Below the pieces are notes generated by a model that was not told where the DNA came from, did not search any database, and was given only the letters and a program-made list of their open reading frames with translations. Made by a program: the position numbers and the translations under genes. A DNA stretch of 64,000 nt from Rhizobium sp. CCGE531 (GTDB taxonomy: Bacteria > Pseudomonadota > Alphaproteobacteria > Rhizobiales > Rhizobiaceae): NCBI RefSeq assembly GCF_003627795.1, contig NZ_CP032684.1:2829001-2893000 (forward strand). The letters run 5' to 3'. Positions 1 to 8,069 of the stretch are shown piece after piece (within the stretch, counting starts at the first letter, position 1; each line of letters opens with the position of its first letter).

Positions 1-1
1 C

Positions 2-766
2 GTCACGCCCTTCACGTTGGCGGGCGCCATGGCGCCGGTGACGATTGCCGGCGCGCTGGTGCAGCAGAATGCCGAAGCGCTGTGCGGCATCGCCTTCACG
101 CAGATGGTGCGCAAGGGCGCGCCGGTCATGTATGGTGGCTTTACCTCGAATGTCGATATGAAGACGGGCGCGCCGGCTTTCGGCACACCGGAATACATGA
201 AAGCCGTCATCTGCGGCGGCCAGCTCGCCCGCCGCTACGGCATCCCCTACCGCACATCCAACACGAACGCCTCGAACACGCTCGATGCCCAGGCGGCCTA
301 CGAATCGGCGCTTTCGCTGTGGGCGCTGACCCAAGGCGGCGGCAATTTCGTGCTGCATGCCGCCGGCTGGAGCGAAGGCGGCCTGACCGCCTCCTTCGAG
401 AAATTCATCCTCGATGTCGACATGCTGCAGATGGTCGCCGAATTCCTGACGCCGCTCGACGTCAGCAGCGACGGGCTGGCGCTGGATGCCGTGCGCGATG
501 TCGGCCCCGGCGGGCACTATTTCGGCACGGCGCATACGCTTGCCCGTTACGAAACCGCCTTCTATTCGCCGATCCTTTCGGACTGGCGAAACCACGAGAC
601 ATGGGCCGAAGCCGGGCGGCCCACAACCTACGATCATGCCAACCGCGTCTTCAAGGAAACGCTCGCGCGTTACGAACGGCCGCCGCTCGATTCCGCAATC
701 GAGGAAGAGCTCGACGCCTTTGTCGCAAGACGCAAGGAAGAAGGCGGCGTTCCAACTGATTTCTAG
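2..766 (+). CDS. Trimethylamine methyltransferase (MttB) family protein, 5'-truncated by window edge
   Basis: This is the C-terminal about 255 residues of an MttB-family protein; the frame is open to the first base, so the gene starts outside the window. The segment beginning TPFTLAGAMAPVTIAGAL and the later GPGGHYFGTAHTLARYE and NHETWAEAG motifs are typical of the family's TIM-barrel C-terminus. MttB-like proteins move a methyl group from a quaternary or tertiary amine to a corrinoid protein. No in-frame amber codon occurs in the visible part, which fits the non-pyrrolysine members common in rhizobia, whose substrates are betaine-like. The substrate cannot be told here. Confidence 0.85.
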   Translation, partial: VTPFTLAGAMAPVTIAGALVQQNAEALCGIAFTQMVRKGAPVMYGGFTSNVDMKTGAPAFGTPEYMKAVICGGQLARRYGIPYRTSNTNASNTLDAQAAYESALSLWALTQGGGNFVLHAAGWSEGGLTASFEKFILDVDMLQMVAEFLTPLDVSSDGLALDAVRDVGPGGHYFGTAHTLARYETAFYSPILSDWRNHETWAEAGRPTTYDHANRVFKETLARYERPPLDSAIEEELDAFVARRKEEGGVPTDF

Positions 767-875
767 TTGAAAATCAAAGGCTTTTACCAGTCTCATCATG
801 AACGAAATTTAATGTCGCGACCCTCTTTTTAGCCGCGACTTCGCCCCCTTTTCCACGCACCTTCAAGCTCGGCTT

Positions 876-899
876 CGGCTGGGAGGCCGCTGTTTTTTT
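876..899 (+). terminator. Candidate intrinsic terminator
   Basis: A compact stem CGGCT / GGCCG closed by a GGGA tetraloop (876-889) is followed by CTG and seven T residues (893-899). It lies about 110 nt downstream of the mttB-like stop and just before the ribosome site of the next small gene, so it could end the upstream transcript or attenuate the next one. The call rests only on hairpin plus T-run. Confidence 0.45.
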
Positions 900-913
900 G
901 GAAAGGGATGTCA

Positions 914-1213
914 ATGTCTGTGCTTCGCAGTTTAACGACGGCCGGTTTGATCGCGCTGACACTCGGTAGCGCCGCGGCCGCAACCACCACCACTGCCGGC
1001 GCCTCCGAGCGCGGCGCCATTTTCGGCGGGCTTGCCGCCGGCATCGTCGGCGGCGCATTGGCCGCCGAGGCGGTCAGACCGGCCTATCCTTCATATTATC
1101 CGGCCTATCGAACCTATTATGCTCCAGCCTATGTCCGCGCCTACCCGAGCTGCTATTGGGCATGGCGCCATGATGGCTGGGGTCGGCCCTACCGTGTCGA
1201 AGTCTGCCGCTGA
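914..1213 (+). CDS. Small exported glycine-zipper protein
   Basis: A 99-residue protein with an N-terminal signal peptide: a short basic start, then a hydrophobic run ending near residue 25 in an Ala-rich stretch. A glycine-zipper segment follows (GGLAAGIVGGALA, residues about 36-50), then a Tyr/Pro/Arg-rich tail with two Cys residues. Two ATGs compete. The one at 908 abuts the GAAAGGG ribosome site, whereas 914 sits 6 nt behind it, so 914 is chosen. Such short exported proteins are common in Rhizobiales and have no assigned function. It stands alone between mttB and the helicase gene. Confidence 0.7.
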   Translation: MSVLRSLTTAGLIALTLGSAAAATTTTAGASERGAIFGGLAAGIVGGALAAEAVRPAYPSYYPAYRTYYAPAYVRAYPSCYWAWRHDGWGRPYRVEVCR

Positions 1214-1592
1214 CGACGACGCAAACTGCGGATGGCTTTCGCCATCGGCGTATCCGATCTCGATGCCACTGGATTTCCGGCGGCATTTTCGTCCGCCTGT
1301 TGAAAAGCTTTTTGCCCACACCCCTTGACTTTGGTCGCGAATAAGACCAAATGCGCCTCAGCTTTCACCTTCCGGCCGCCGCGTGAGCGTGCCCTGCGGG
1401 ACTTGACGTACGCAAGAGAAGGACAAAAGCGCCTTAGATAACAGGACCGCACCCAAGGCGGTCAGATGCGCTGGAAAGCTTTTTTCCAACTTACAAGTTC
1501 CCACTTCACGCGGGGTTCTTGACGCCAGAGACAGACCGGACCGCATGGTGCGATCCGGCCTATTTGCTTTGGCGCCCCCGAAAGGTATTGAA
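1214..1592. other. Intergenic region / probable 5' leader of the DEAD-box helicase gene
   Basis: No credible gene is present. Small hairpins are visible: GATGGC/GCCATC at 1231-1246, and close to the helicase gene ACCGC/GCGGT (about 1448-1463) and GGAAA/TTTCC (about 1471-1486). Long structured leaders are common on cold-induced RNA helicase mRNAs, so this may be a regulatory 5' UTR; that is inference. Confidence 0.35.
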
Positions 1593-3251
1593 TTGACCGA
1601 TTTTCACTCGCTTGGTCTCTCCAAGCAGATCGTCGATACGCTGTCGCAGAACAACTTCGCCACCCCGACGCCGATCCAGGCGCAGGCGATCCCGCTCGTT
1701 CTCCAGGGCCGCGATCTCGTCGGCCTCGCCCAGACCGGCACCGGCAAGACTGCCGCCTTCGGCCTGCCGATCATTGAAATGCTGTTGAAGGACGCCAAGC
1801 GCCCCGACAACCGCACCGTCCGCACGCTGATCCTCGCCCCTACCCGCGAACTGGTGAACCAGATCGCCGACAACCTCAAGCTGTTCGTCCGCAAGACGGC
1901 GCTGAGGATCAATGTCGTGGTGGGCGGCGCCTCGATCAACAAGCAGCAGCTGCAGCTTGAGCGCGGCACAGACATTCTCGTCGCAACGCCCGGCCGCCTG
2001 CTCGACCTCATCAGCCGCCGCGCCCTGTCGCTCGGCCAAGTCAGCTACCTCGTCCTCGACGAGGCCGACCAGATGCTCGACCTCGGCTTCATCCACGATC
2101 TGCGCAAGATCTCGAAGATGGTCCCGGCCAAGCGCCAGACCATGCTGTTTTCGGCGACCATGCCGAAGGCGATCGCCGACCTCGCTTCCGACTATCTAAC
2201 CGACCCGGTCAAGGTCGAAGTATCGCCTCCGGGCAAGGCAGCCGACAAGGTGGAGCAATATGTTCACTTCGTTGCCGGCCAGAACCATAAGACCGAGATC
2301 CTCAAGGAAACGATATCAGCCAATCCGGATGGCCGCGCCATGGTCTTCCTGCGCACCAAGCATGGTGCCGAGAAGCTGATGAAGCATCTCGACCACGTCG
2401 GCTTTGCCGCTGCCTCGATCCACGGCAACAAGAGCCAGGGCCAGCGCGAACGCGCGCTCAAGGCTTTCCGTGACGGCGAAATCCGCGTGCTCGTCGCCAC
2501 CGACGTCGCCGCTCGCGGCATCGACATCCCCGGCGTTTCGCATGTCTACAACTACGACCTGCCGGAAGTGCCCGACGCCTATGTTCACCGCATCGGCCGT
2601 ACCGCGCGCGCCGGCCGCGACGGCATTGCCATCGCTTTCTGCGCTCCGGATGAAATCCGCCTGCTGCGCGACATCGAGCGCCTGATGGGCATCGAGATTG
2701 CCGTTGCCAGCGGCGAAGCTCCGGCCGATCGCGGCCGCCCGGCTCGCGGCAACAGCCGCGGCGGTAATCGTGGTGGCGGCCAGGGCCAGGGTCAAGGTCG
2801 TGGTGGCGCAGGTCAGGGACGCCAGGAAGGCCGTCCCGCTCGCCCGGCTCGTCGTCCATTCCATGACAACGAAAACGGCGAAGCTCGCGGCCAGGCCGGT
2901 GAACGCCAGGATCGCCGTCCCCGCGAAGATCGCCCGCAGCGTGAGAACAACCGCAACGCCGATTTCCGCGGCCAGCGCCGCAACGAGCAGACACCGCGCC
3001 CGGAAGTGGACAACGATCTCGCATCGACGTCCGATTTCCGTCCGGCACGCAAGCCGCATCACGGCAACTCGGCGAATGGCAACGGCGCAGCTCACGAGGG
3101 CGGCGCCCATCGCGGACAGCGCCATGCACATGGCCGTCCTTCGGGCCGTCATGGCGAGGAGCGCGGTCAGGGCGAACAGCGCAACGGCGGCAACGGCCGC
3201 GTGAAGCGCCGCGGCCCCGGCAATGGCGGTCAGCGTCGCGAACGCGCTTGA
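1593..3251 (+). CDS. DEAD-box ATP-dependent RNA helicase
   Basis: A 552-residue RNA helicase of the RhlE/DeaD type that unwinds RNA duplexes, for example in ribosome assembly or cold adaptation. Visible motifs in order are the Q motif (TPTPIQ, about residue 22), Walker A (QTGTGKT, about 47), PTREL, TPGR, DEAD (VLDEADQ, about 155), SAT, ARGIDIP and HRIGRTARAG. From about residue 380 the protein becomes an Arg/Gly/Gln-rich tail with RGG-like repeats, likely an RNA-binding disordered region. The start is taken as TTG 1593, 7 nt after AAAGG (1581-1585), which gives the family N-terminus LTDFHSLGL. An in-frame ATG at 1545 would add 16 residues without a good ribosome site. Confidence 0.92.
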   Translation: MTDFHSLGLSKQIVDTLSQNNFATPTPIQAQAIPLVLQGRDLVGLAQTGTGKTAAFGLPIIEMLLKDAKRPDNRTVRTLILAPTRELVNQIADNLKLFVRKTALRINVVVGGASINKQQLQLERGTDILVATPGRLLDLISRRALSLGQVSYLVLDEADQMLDLGFIHDLRKISKMVPAKRQTMLFSATMPKAIADLASDYLTDPVKVEVSPPGKAADKVEQYVHFVAGQNHKTEILKETISANPDGRAMVFLRTKHGAEKLMKHLDHVGFAAASIHGNKSQGQRERALKAFRDGEIRVLVATDVAARGIDIPGVSHVYNYDLPEVPDAYVHRIGRTARAGRDGIAIAFCAPDEIRLLRDIERLMGIEIAVASGEAPADRGRPARGNSRGGNRGGGQGQGQGRGGAGQGRQEGRPARPARRPFHDNENGEARGQAGERQDRRPREDRPQRENNRNADFRGQRRNEQTPRPEVDNDLASTSDFRPARKPHHGNSANGNGAAHEGGAHRGQRHAHGRPSGRHGEERGQGEQRNGGNGRVKRRGPGNGGQRRERA

Positions 3252-3260
3252 TTACAAGAA

Positions 3261-3287
3261 AAGGGGGCCAATCGGCCCCCTTTTTCG
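3261..3287. terminator. Intrinsic terminator between convergent genes
   Basis: A perfect GGGGGCC / GGCCCCC stem (3263-3269 and 3274-3280) is followed by TTTTT on the plus strand and preceded by an A-run, so it can serve both the helicase gene and the convergent DMT permease gene. Confidence 0.85.
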
Positions 3288-3302
3288 TTTCAGCAAATGA
3301 GC

Positions 3303-4196
3303 CTATTCCGGCACGATATCCGCCGTGCGCCGGTTGGTGAGATAGACACCGATCACCACGACCGCAGTGCCGATGATGATCGGCAGCGTCAGTGGTTCGC
3401 CAAAAGCAATCGCAGCTTCGATGGCGACGGCGGGCGGCATCAGGTAGATCAGCGATGCGGCGCGCGACACCTGCCCCCTGCGGATCAGGTAGAGCAGCAG
3501 CCCGACGGCGCCCATGGACAGGCCGAAGACGGACCAGAGCATTGCGAGAATGGCCTCATGCGTGCCGTCGAAGCGGACACCTTCGAATATGAAGGCGAGC
3601 GGCACGGTGACGATCAGTGCGCCGACATATTGCAATGTCGCGATGGTTCTGAGGTCGCCGGTCTGCAGGTGGCGCTTCTGGTAGAGCGTGCCGTAGGTCA
3701 CGGAGACCATCGCCAGCAGATTGACGATCAGAGGAACGGCAGACTGCCAGAGATTGGCCGTATCCGTCGTCAGGAGCTTCGGCGAGATCGCGATGGCGAT
3801 GCCGAGGAAGCCGAGTAGCAAGCCGATGCGCTGGATCGGCTGCAGGCGCTCACCGACGAGGAATGGCGCCGCCATGGCCGTCATCAGCGGCTGTAGCGCC
3901 GCGACGATGCCGGAGATCCCGGCCGGTACGCCTACTGCGATCGCCCACCAGAGACCGGCCAGATAGATGCCGTGCAGGAAAATGCCGGAATAGATGGCCC
4001 GGAACACGCTCGACCAGTCACGCGGCCACCGGGCGCCGACGATCGAACACAGCAGCACGAAGGCGAGTGCCGACAGGCTGTAACGGATCATCAGAAAGGT
4101 GAAAGGACCCGCATGCTGCGAGGCATATTTGGCGACGATCCAGCCGGTGGACCAGAGTAGGACGAAGATCGCCGGCGCGAGTTTATCGAGGGACAT
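3303..4196 (-). CDS. DMT-superfamily (EamA) transporter
   Basis: A 297-residue inner-membrane protein with about ten hydrophobic helices in two EamA repeats. The first begins with the family pattern LLWSTGWIVAKYA; the second holds GLSMGAVGLLLYLIRRG and a C-terminal GTAVVVIGVYL. EamA carriers export metabolites or amino acids, and substrate cannot be predicted from sequence. The open frame runs 45 residues further upstream, but that extension is Arg/Pro-rich and unlike the family, so the Met at 4196 (MSLDKLAPAIF) is chosen; its ribosome site is weak. It converges on the helicase gene. Confidence 0.85.
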   Translation of the reverse strand: MSLDKLAPAIFVLLWSTGWIVAKYASQHAGPFTFLMIRYSLSALAFVLLCSIVGARWPRDWSSVFRAIYSGIFLHGIYLAGLWWAIAVGVPAGISGIVAALQPLMTAMAAPFLVGERLQPIQRIGLLLGFLGIAIAISPKLLTTDTANLWQSAVPLIVNLLAMVSVTYGTLYQKRHLQTGDLRTIATLQYVGALIVTVPLAFIFEGVRFDGTHEAILAMLWSVFGLSMGAVGLLLYLIRRGQVSRAASLIYLMPPAVAIEAAIAFGEPLTLPIIIGTAVVVIGVYLTNRRTADIVPE

Positions 4197-4567
4197 GGAA
4201 ATCGGACCGATATGTTTGGCGCGTCGGAGCCGGAATCCTGGTCGAACTCGGGGTTTCGCGCGGAGAGGTTGAAGGCTGATAGCCGATGGCGGCGGAGCGG
4301 TCAAAATCGATCTGCTGAAAACAGCGATCAATTTTTCTTCACGCCCGGCGAACCATCGCTCTGGTTTCAGGAACGTCAGTCACAACCCAGGCGTTCAGTC
4401 CGCAAAAGAAGCAGATGCTCAAATTTTGATCCGAGCATTGCGGCGAAACCCGGCAAGCAACGGCCAAATTATACTTAAACGCCTGTAAATCCGGCATTTT
4501 TCGACGTTTCGAAATTCGCGATGGCAACTGCGCATAGTTCTTGCATTGTAAAAACCATTGTATTCAA
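4197..4567. other. Divergent intergenic region
   Basis: This stretch separates the DMT permease and the ATP-grasp operon. It becomes AT-richer toward 4470-4560 and should hold both promoters. No RNA gene, repeat or clear promoter hexamer pair could be supported. Confidence 0.3.
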
Positions 4568-6004
4568 ATGGGTGAAAACACGGGGACCGCACCTTTGGCA
4601 TTTGATGAAATGATTACTGCGGATGAAAGTCCGCGCGCGCCTTACGGGAAATACTTCGAATGGTACTCAGGCCAGGACAGGGGCCACCTCATTGCCAAAT
4701 CCCGCGATGCGGAAACCATCTTCCGAAAGACGGGCATTACCTTCGCGGTCTACGGACACGCGGACTCCTCCGAAAAGCTCATCCCCTTCGACATCATCCC
4801 CCGCATCATTTCCGGCCGTGAATGGCGCAAGCTCGCCCAGGGCATCGAACAGCGGGTCATCGCCCTCAACGCTTTCCTCGACGACATCTACCACAAGCAG
4901 GAAATCATCCGCGCCGGCCGCATCCCGCGCGAACTGATCGAGAAGAACGACGCCTTCCTGCCGGAGATGATCGGCTTCCGTCCGCCGGGCGGCGTCTACA
5001 CCCACATCGTCGGCACCGACATCGTCCGCACGGGCGAAGACCAGTTCTATGTGCTCGAAGACAATGCCCGCACGCCGTCCGGTGTTAGCTACATGCTGGA
5101 AAACCGTGAAACGATGATGCAGATGTTCCCCGAGCTGTTCCATCAGAACAAGGTGCAGCGAGTCGAGGACTATCCACTGCTACTGCGCCAGAGCCTTGCG
5201 TCGCTCGCCCCTCCCGGCTGCAAGGGCAAGCCGCGTGTCGCCGTGCTGACACCCGGCATCTACAACTCCGCCTATTACGAACATTCCTTCCTGGCCGACA
5301 TGATGGGCGTGGAACTGGTTGAAGGCTCGGACCTGCGCGTCATCGACGGCAAGGTGAAGATGCGCACGACGCGGGGCTACGAGGCCATCGACGTGCTCTA
5401 TCGCCGCGTCGACGACGATTTCCTCGATCCCCTCACCTTCCGCCCGGATTCGGCGCTCGGCATCCCCGGCATCATGGATGTCTATCGCGCCGGCAATATC
5501 ACCATCGCCAATGCGCCCGGCACCGGTATTTCCGACGACAAGGCGATCTACTCCTACATGCCCGAGATCGTCGAATTCTACACCGGCCGCAAGCCGATCC
5601 TCGAAAATGTGCCGACCTGGCGCTGTTCGGAGCCAGACAGCCTGAAATATGTGCTCGATAACCTTGCCGATCTCGTCGTCAAGGAAGTCCATGGCTCCGG
5701 CGGCTACGGCATGCTTGTCGGACCGACGGCCACGAAGAAGGAGCGGACGGCCTTTGCCGAAAAGCTCAAGAGCAAACCGAACAACTACATCGCGCAGCCA
5801 ACCCTTTCGCTGTCGACCGTGCCGATCCTGGTCAACAAGGGCATTGCGCCGCGGCATGTCGACTTGCGGCCCTACGTTCTCGTCTCCGACAAGGTGCGGA
5901 TCATCCCCGGCGGGCTGACCCGCGTGGCGCTGAAGGAAGGCTCGCTGGTGGTCAACTCCAGCCAGGGCGGCGGCACCAAAGACACCTGGGTTCTGGAGGA
6001 CTGA
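4568..6004 (+). CDS. Circularly permuted ATP-grasp protein (type 2)
   Basis: A 478-residue protein matching the circularly permuted ATP-grasp family formerly DUF404/DUF407. Hallmarks are SRDAETIFRKTGITFAVYG near the N-terminus, the long FLPEMIGFRPP segment, FYVLEDNARTPSGVSYMLENR, VVKEVHGSGGYGM, and a C-terminal HVDLRPYVL. The family is thought to be a peptide or amide ligase, from comparative genomics. It is the first gene of a tight operon with alpha-E (6 nt gap) and transglutaminase genes. ATG 4568 is the first ATG. TTG 4595 is a plausible alternative, because many relatives begin with the residues AFDEM. Confidence 0.88.
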   Translation: MGENTGTAPLAFDEMITADESPRAPYGKYFEWYSGQDRGHLIAKSRDAETIFRKTGITFAVYGHADSSEKLIPFDIIPRIISGREWRKLAQGIEQRVIALNAFLDDIYHKQEIIRAGRIPRELIEKNDAFLPEMIGFRPPGGVYTHIVGTDIVRTGEDQFYVLEDNARTPSGVSYMLENRETMMQMFPELFHQNKVQRVEDYPLLLRQSLASLAPPGCKGKPRVAVLTPGIYNSAYYEHSFLADMMGVELVEGSDLRVIDGKVKMRTTRGYEAIDVLYRRVDDDFLDPLTFRPDSALGIPGIMDVYRAGNITIANAPGTGISDDKAIYSYMPEIVEFYTGRKPILENVPTWRCSEPDSLKYVLDNLADLVVKEVHGSGGYGMLVGPTATKKERTAFAEKLKSKPNNYIAQPTLSLSTVPILVNKGIAPRHVDLRPYVLVSDKVRIIPGGLTRVALKEGSLVVNSSQGGGTKDTWVLED

Positions 6005-6010
6005 ACGGAC

Positions 6011-6952
6011 ATGCTGGGAAGAACCGCGAATGGCCTCTACTGGATGTTCCGTTACATCGAGCGCGCCGAAAACATAGCCCGCCTGGTCGACGCCGGCCAG
6101 CGCATGTCGCTAACCCGCAGCGACGCCGTCGATGACGACTGGGACGGCGTCCTGCAAAGCGCCGGTGTGCGCGAAGCCTACGACGAAGTGCATGGCAAGC
6201 TGACCGGCGCCGACGCGATCGACTACCTGATGCGCGATCGCTCCAATCCGTCGAGCGTCATGTCCTGCATCGAATACGGCCGCAACAATGCCCGCATGGT
6301 ACGCACCGCGCTGACCCGCGACACCTGGGAAGCGACCAACGAATGCTGGATCGAACTGAAGACCCTGCTCGGCAAGCGGCTGAAAACGGCCGAATTGCCC
6401 GAGACGATCGACGTGATCAAACGGCGGGCCGGATTGATCCGCGGTGCCTTCCACGGCTCGATGCTGCGCAACGAGCTCTATAATTTCGCCCGCATCGGCA
6501 CCTTCATCGAGCGCGCCGACAATACGGCCCGCATCCTCGACGTGAAATATTACGTCTTGCTGCCGTCCGTCTCGCATGTCGGCTCTTCGCTCGACAATGC
6601 GCAATGGGAATCGATCCTGCGGTCCGTCTCGGCGCACCGCGCCTATAAATGGGCCTACGACCCCGAATACAAGCCGGCCAATATTGCCGACTTCCTGATC
6701 CTGAACGGGCAGATGCCGCGTTCGCTTGCCTATTGCTACGACAAGATCGTCAGCAACATCGGCTATCTCGGCGCCGAACACGAGAAGCGGCTGCAGGCGC
6801 ACGAAACAGCCGAAGCCATTCGCCAGTCGCTGCAACGGCTTTCGGTCAAGAACATCATGGATCAGGGTCTGCATGAATTCCTGGAGGATTTCGTTGCAAG
6901 CAACAACAAGCTGGGTGCCGAGATCTCTGACGGCTATCGGTTCTACGAGTAG
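6011..6952 (+). CDS. Alpha-E domain-containing protein
   Basis: A 313-residue, almost entirely helical protein of the alpha-E (DUF403) family. It begins LGRTANGLYWMFRYIERAENIARLVD, the signature of the family, and has the second conserved block IGTFIERADNTARILDVKYY near residue 170. Many conserved Glu, Arg and Asp residues suggest a binding or catalytic face, but no reaction is established. Alpha-E genes accompany circularly permuted ATP-grasp and transglutaminase-like genes in many bacteria, as here; the gap to the next gene is only 12 nt, so they are very likely co-transcribed. Confidence 0.88.
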   Translation: MLGRTANGLYWMFRYIERAENIARLVDAGQRMSLTRSDAVDDDWDGVLQSAGVREAYDEVHGKLTGADAIDYLMRDRSNPSSVMSCIEYGRNNARMVRTALTRDTWEATNECWIELKTLLGKRLKTAELPETIDVIKRRAGLIRGAFHGSMLRNELYNFARIGTFIERADNTARILDVKYYVLLPSVSHVGSSLDNAQWESILRSVSAHRAYKWAYDPEYKPANIADFLILNGQMPRSLAYCYDKIVSNIGYLGAEHEKRLQAHETAEAIRQSLQRLSVKNIMDQGLHEFLEDFVASNNKLGAEISDGYRFYE

Positions 6953-6964
6953 GCGGGCGATATC

Positions 6965-7783
6965 ATGAGACTGACGATCAGCCATATTACCGAATATCAC
7001 TACGACGAGCCGGCGCAGTTCTCCCTGCAGCGCCTGCGCCTGACGCCACTGGCAGGTGTCGGACAGGCCGTCATCGACTGGAAGCTCACGGTCGAGGGTG
7101 CCCAGCCCGAGGTGGAGTACGACGACCAGTTCGGCAATCGCATCACGCTCGTCTCGCTCGATGGCCAGCAGGACGCGACGAGGATCATCGCGTCAGGCGA
7201 AGTCGAAACGCAGGATCTGAATGGCGTCGTGGGGCAGCATCTCGGCTTTGCTCCGCTTTGGCTTTATTTGCGGGAATCGCCGCGCACCAAGGCCGGCAAA
7301 CTGACGAAGGATCTGTTGCGTGGCGTCTCCGGCGACAACGAGCTTGCCCGGATGCATGCGCTGATGAAGGCAATCCACGAGACCGTGGAATACAAGCCGG
7401 GCACCAGCGACACGGAGACCACGGCGGAACAGGCGTTGGAGGCAAAGAGCGGCGTCTGCCAGGACCATGCCCATATCTTCATCGCAGCCGCCCGTGCGTT
7501 GGACTTACCGGCGCGCTACGTCTCCGGCTATCTGATGATGGACGGCAAGAACGAGCAGGCGGCAACCCATGCCTGGGCCGAGGCGCATGTTCCCGGCCTC
7601 GGCTGGGTCGGCTTCGACCCGGCCAACGACGTCTGCCCGGATGCCCGCTATGTCCGCATCGCGACCGGCCTCTGCTATCGCGACGCAGCCCCCGTCTCCG
7701 GCATGCGGGTCGGCACGCCAGGCGAAACCCTCATGGTCAAGGTAACGGTGGCAAGCCAGGGGCAGAGCCAAAGTCAGAGCTAG
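6965..7783 (+). CDS. Transglutaminase-like (papain-fold) protein
   Basis: A 272-residue protein with the bacterial transglutaminase N-terminal beta domain (begins RLTISHITEYHYDEPA) and the transglutaminase core. The Cys-His-Asp triad is visible as SGVCQDHAH (about residue 163), ATHAWAEAHV (about 202) and GFDPANDV (about 218). It should act as a thiol peptidase or amidase on isopeptide or amide bonds. It is the third gene of the ATP-grasp/alpha-E operon. The Anbu proteasome-like peptidase gene that often completes this set is not next to it; a repeat and a convergent gene follow. Confidence 0.88.
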   Translation: MRLTISHITEYHYDEPAQFSLQRLRLTPLAGVGQAVIDWKLTVEGAQPEVEYDDQFGNRITLVSLDGQQDATRIIASGEVETQDLNGVVGQHLGFAPLWLYLRESPRTKAGKLTKDLLRGVSGDNELARMHALMKAIHETVEYKPGTSDTETTAEQALEAKSGVCQDHAHIFIAAARALDLPARYVSGYLMMDGKNEQAATHAWAEAHVPGLGWVGFDPANDVCPDARYVRIATGLCYRDAAPVSGMRVGTPGETLMVKVTVASQGQSQSQS

Positions 7784-7796
7784 CCCTCCATACGAA

Positions 7797-8012
7797 GCAG
7801 GGCAATCGCATGTGAAATGAGGTCGTTGCCGCGTCCGCCTTCTCCCCTCGGGGAGAAGGTGCCGCCAGGCGGATGAGGGGGGGGCCTGCCAAGAGCACAA
7901 AAATCCCCGCATTCAAATCGGTCAGCCCCCTCATCCGACCCTCCGGGCCACCTTCTCCCCGAGGGGAGAAGGAACTTGCGGCGCCGATGTGCCTCAAATG
8001 CGATTGCCCTGC
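7797..8012. repeat. RIME/REP-like palindromic intergenic repeat, copy 1 (core 7838-7972)
   Basis: The core is bounded by two 22-nt palindromes of the form CCTTCTCCCC-NN-GGGGAGAAGG (7838-7859 and 7951-7972). Between them lie inverted segments around GGCGGATGAGGGG and CCCCTCATCCG. An outer inverted pair, 7797-7815 and 7994-8012, matches at 18 of 19 positions and encloses the core, so the whole 216 nt can fold as nested stems. A second copy of the core lies at 34108-34241. The arrangement is typical of rhizobial intergenic mosaic elements; the family assignment is inference. Confidence 0.8.
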
Positions 8013-8017
8013 ATAAC

Positions 8018-8052
8018 AAAAAGGGCGGAACTCTCGTCCCGCCCCTTTTCCT
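8018..8052. terminator. Intrinsic terminator downstream of the arabonate dehydratase gene
   Basis: GGGCGG (8023-8028) pairs with CCGCCC (8039-8044). On the minus strand the hairpin is followed by CTTTTTG, directly behind the dehydratase stop; on the plus strand by CCTTTTCC. It likely ends the sugar operon. Confidence 0.7.
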
Positions 8053-8069
8053 AGTTCCAGAAGATAAAC

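Noticed and set aside
1214..1592. Cold-shock-type RNA thermosensor upstream of the DEAD-box helicase gene
   Set aside because: Only small hairpins are visible and the ribosome site AAAGG is not clearly sequestered, so no specific element was called.
7838..7972. CRISPR-like or IS-like interpretation of the palindromic repeat
   Set aside because: There are no regularly spaced units, no transposase and no cas genes; the structure is an intergenic palindromic element.
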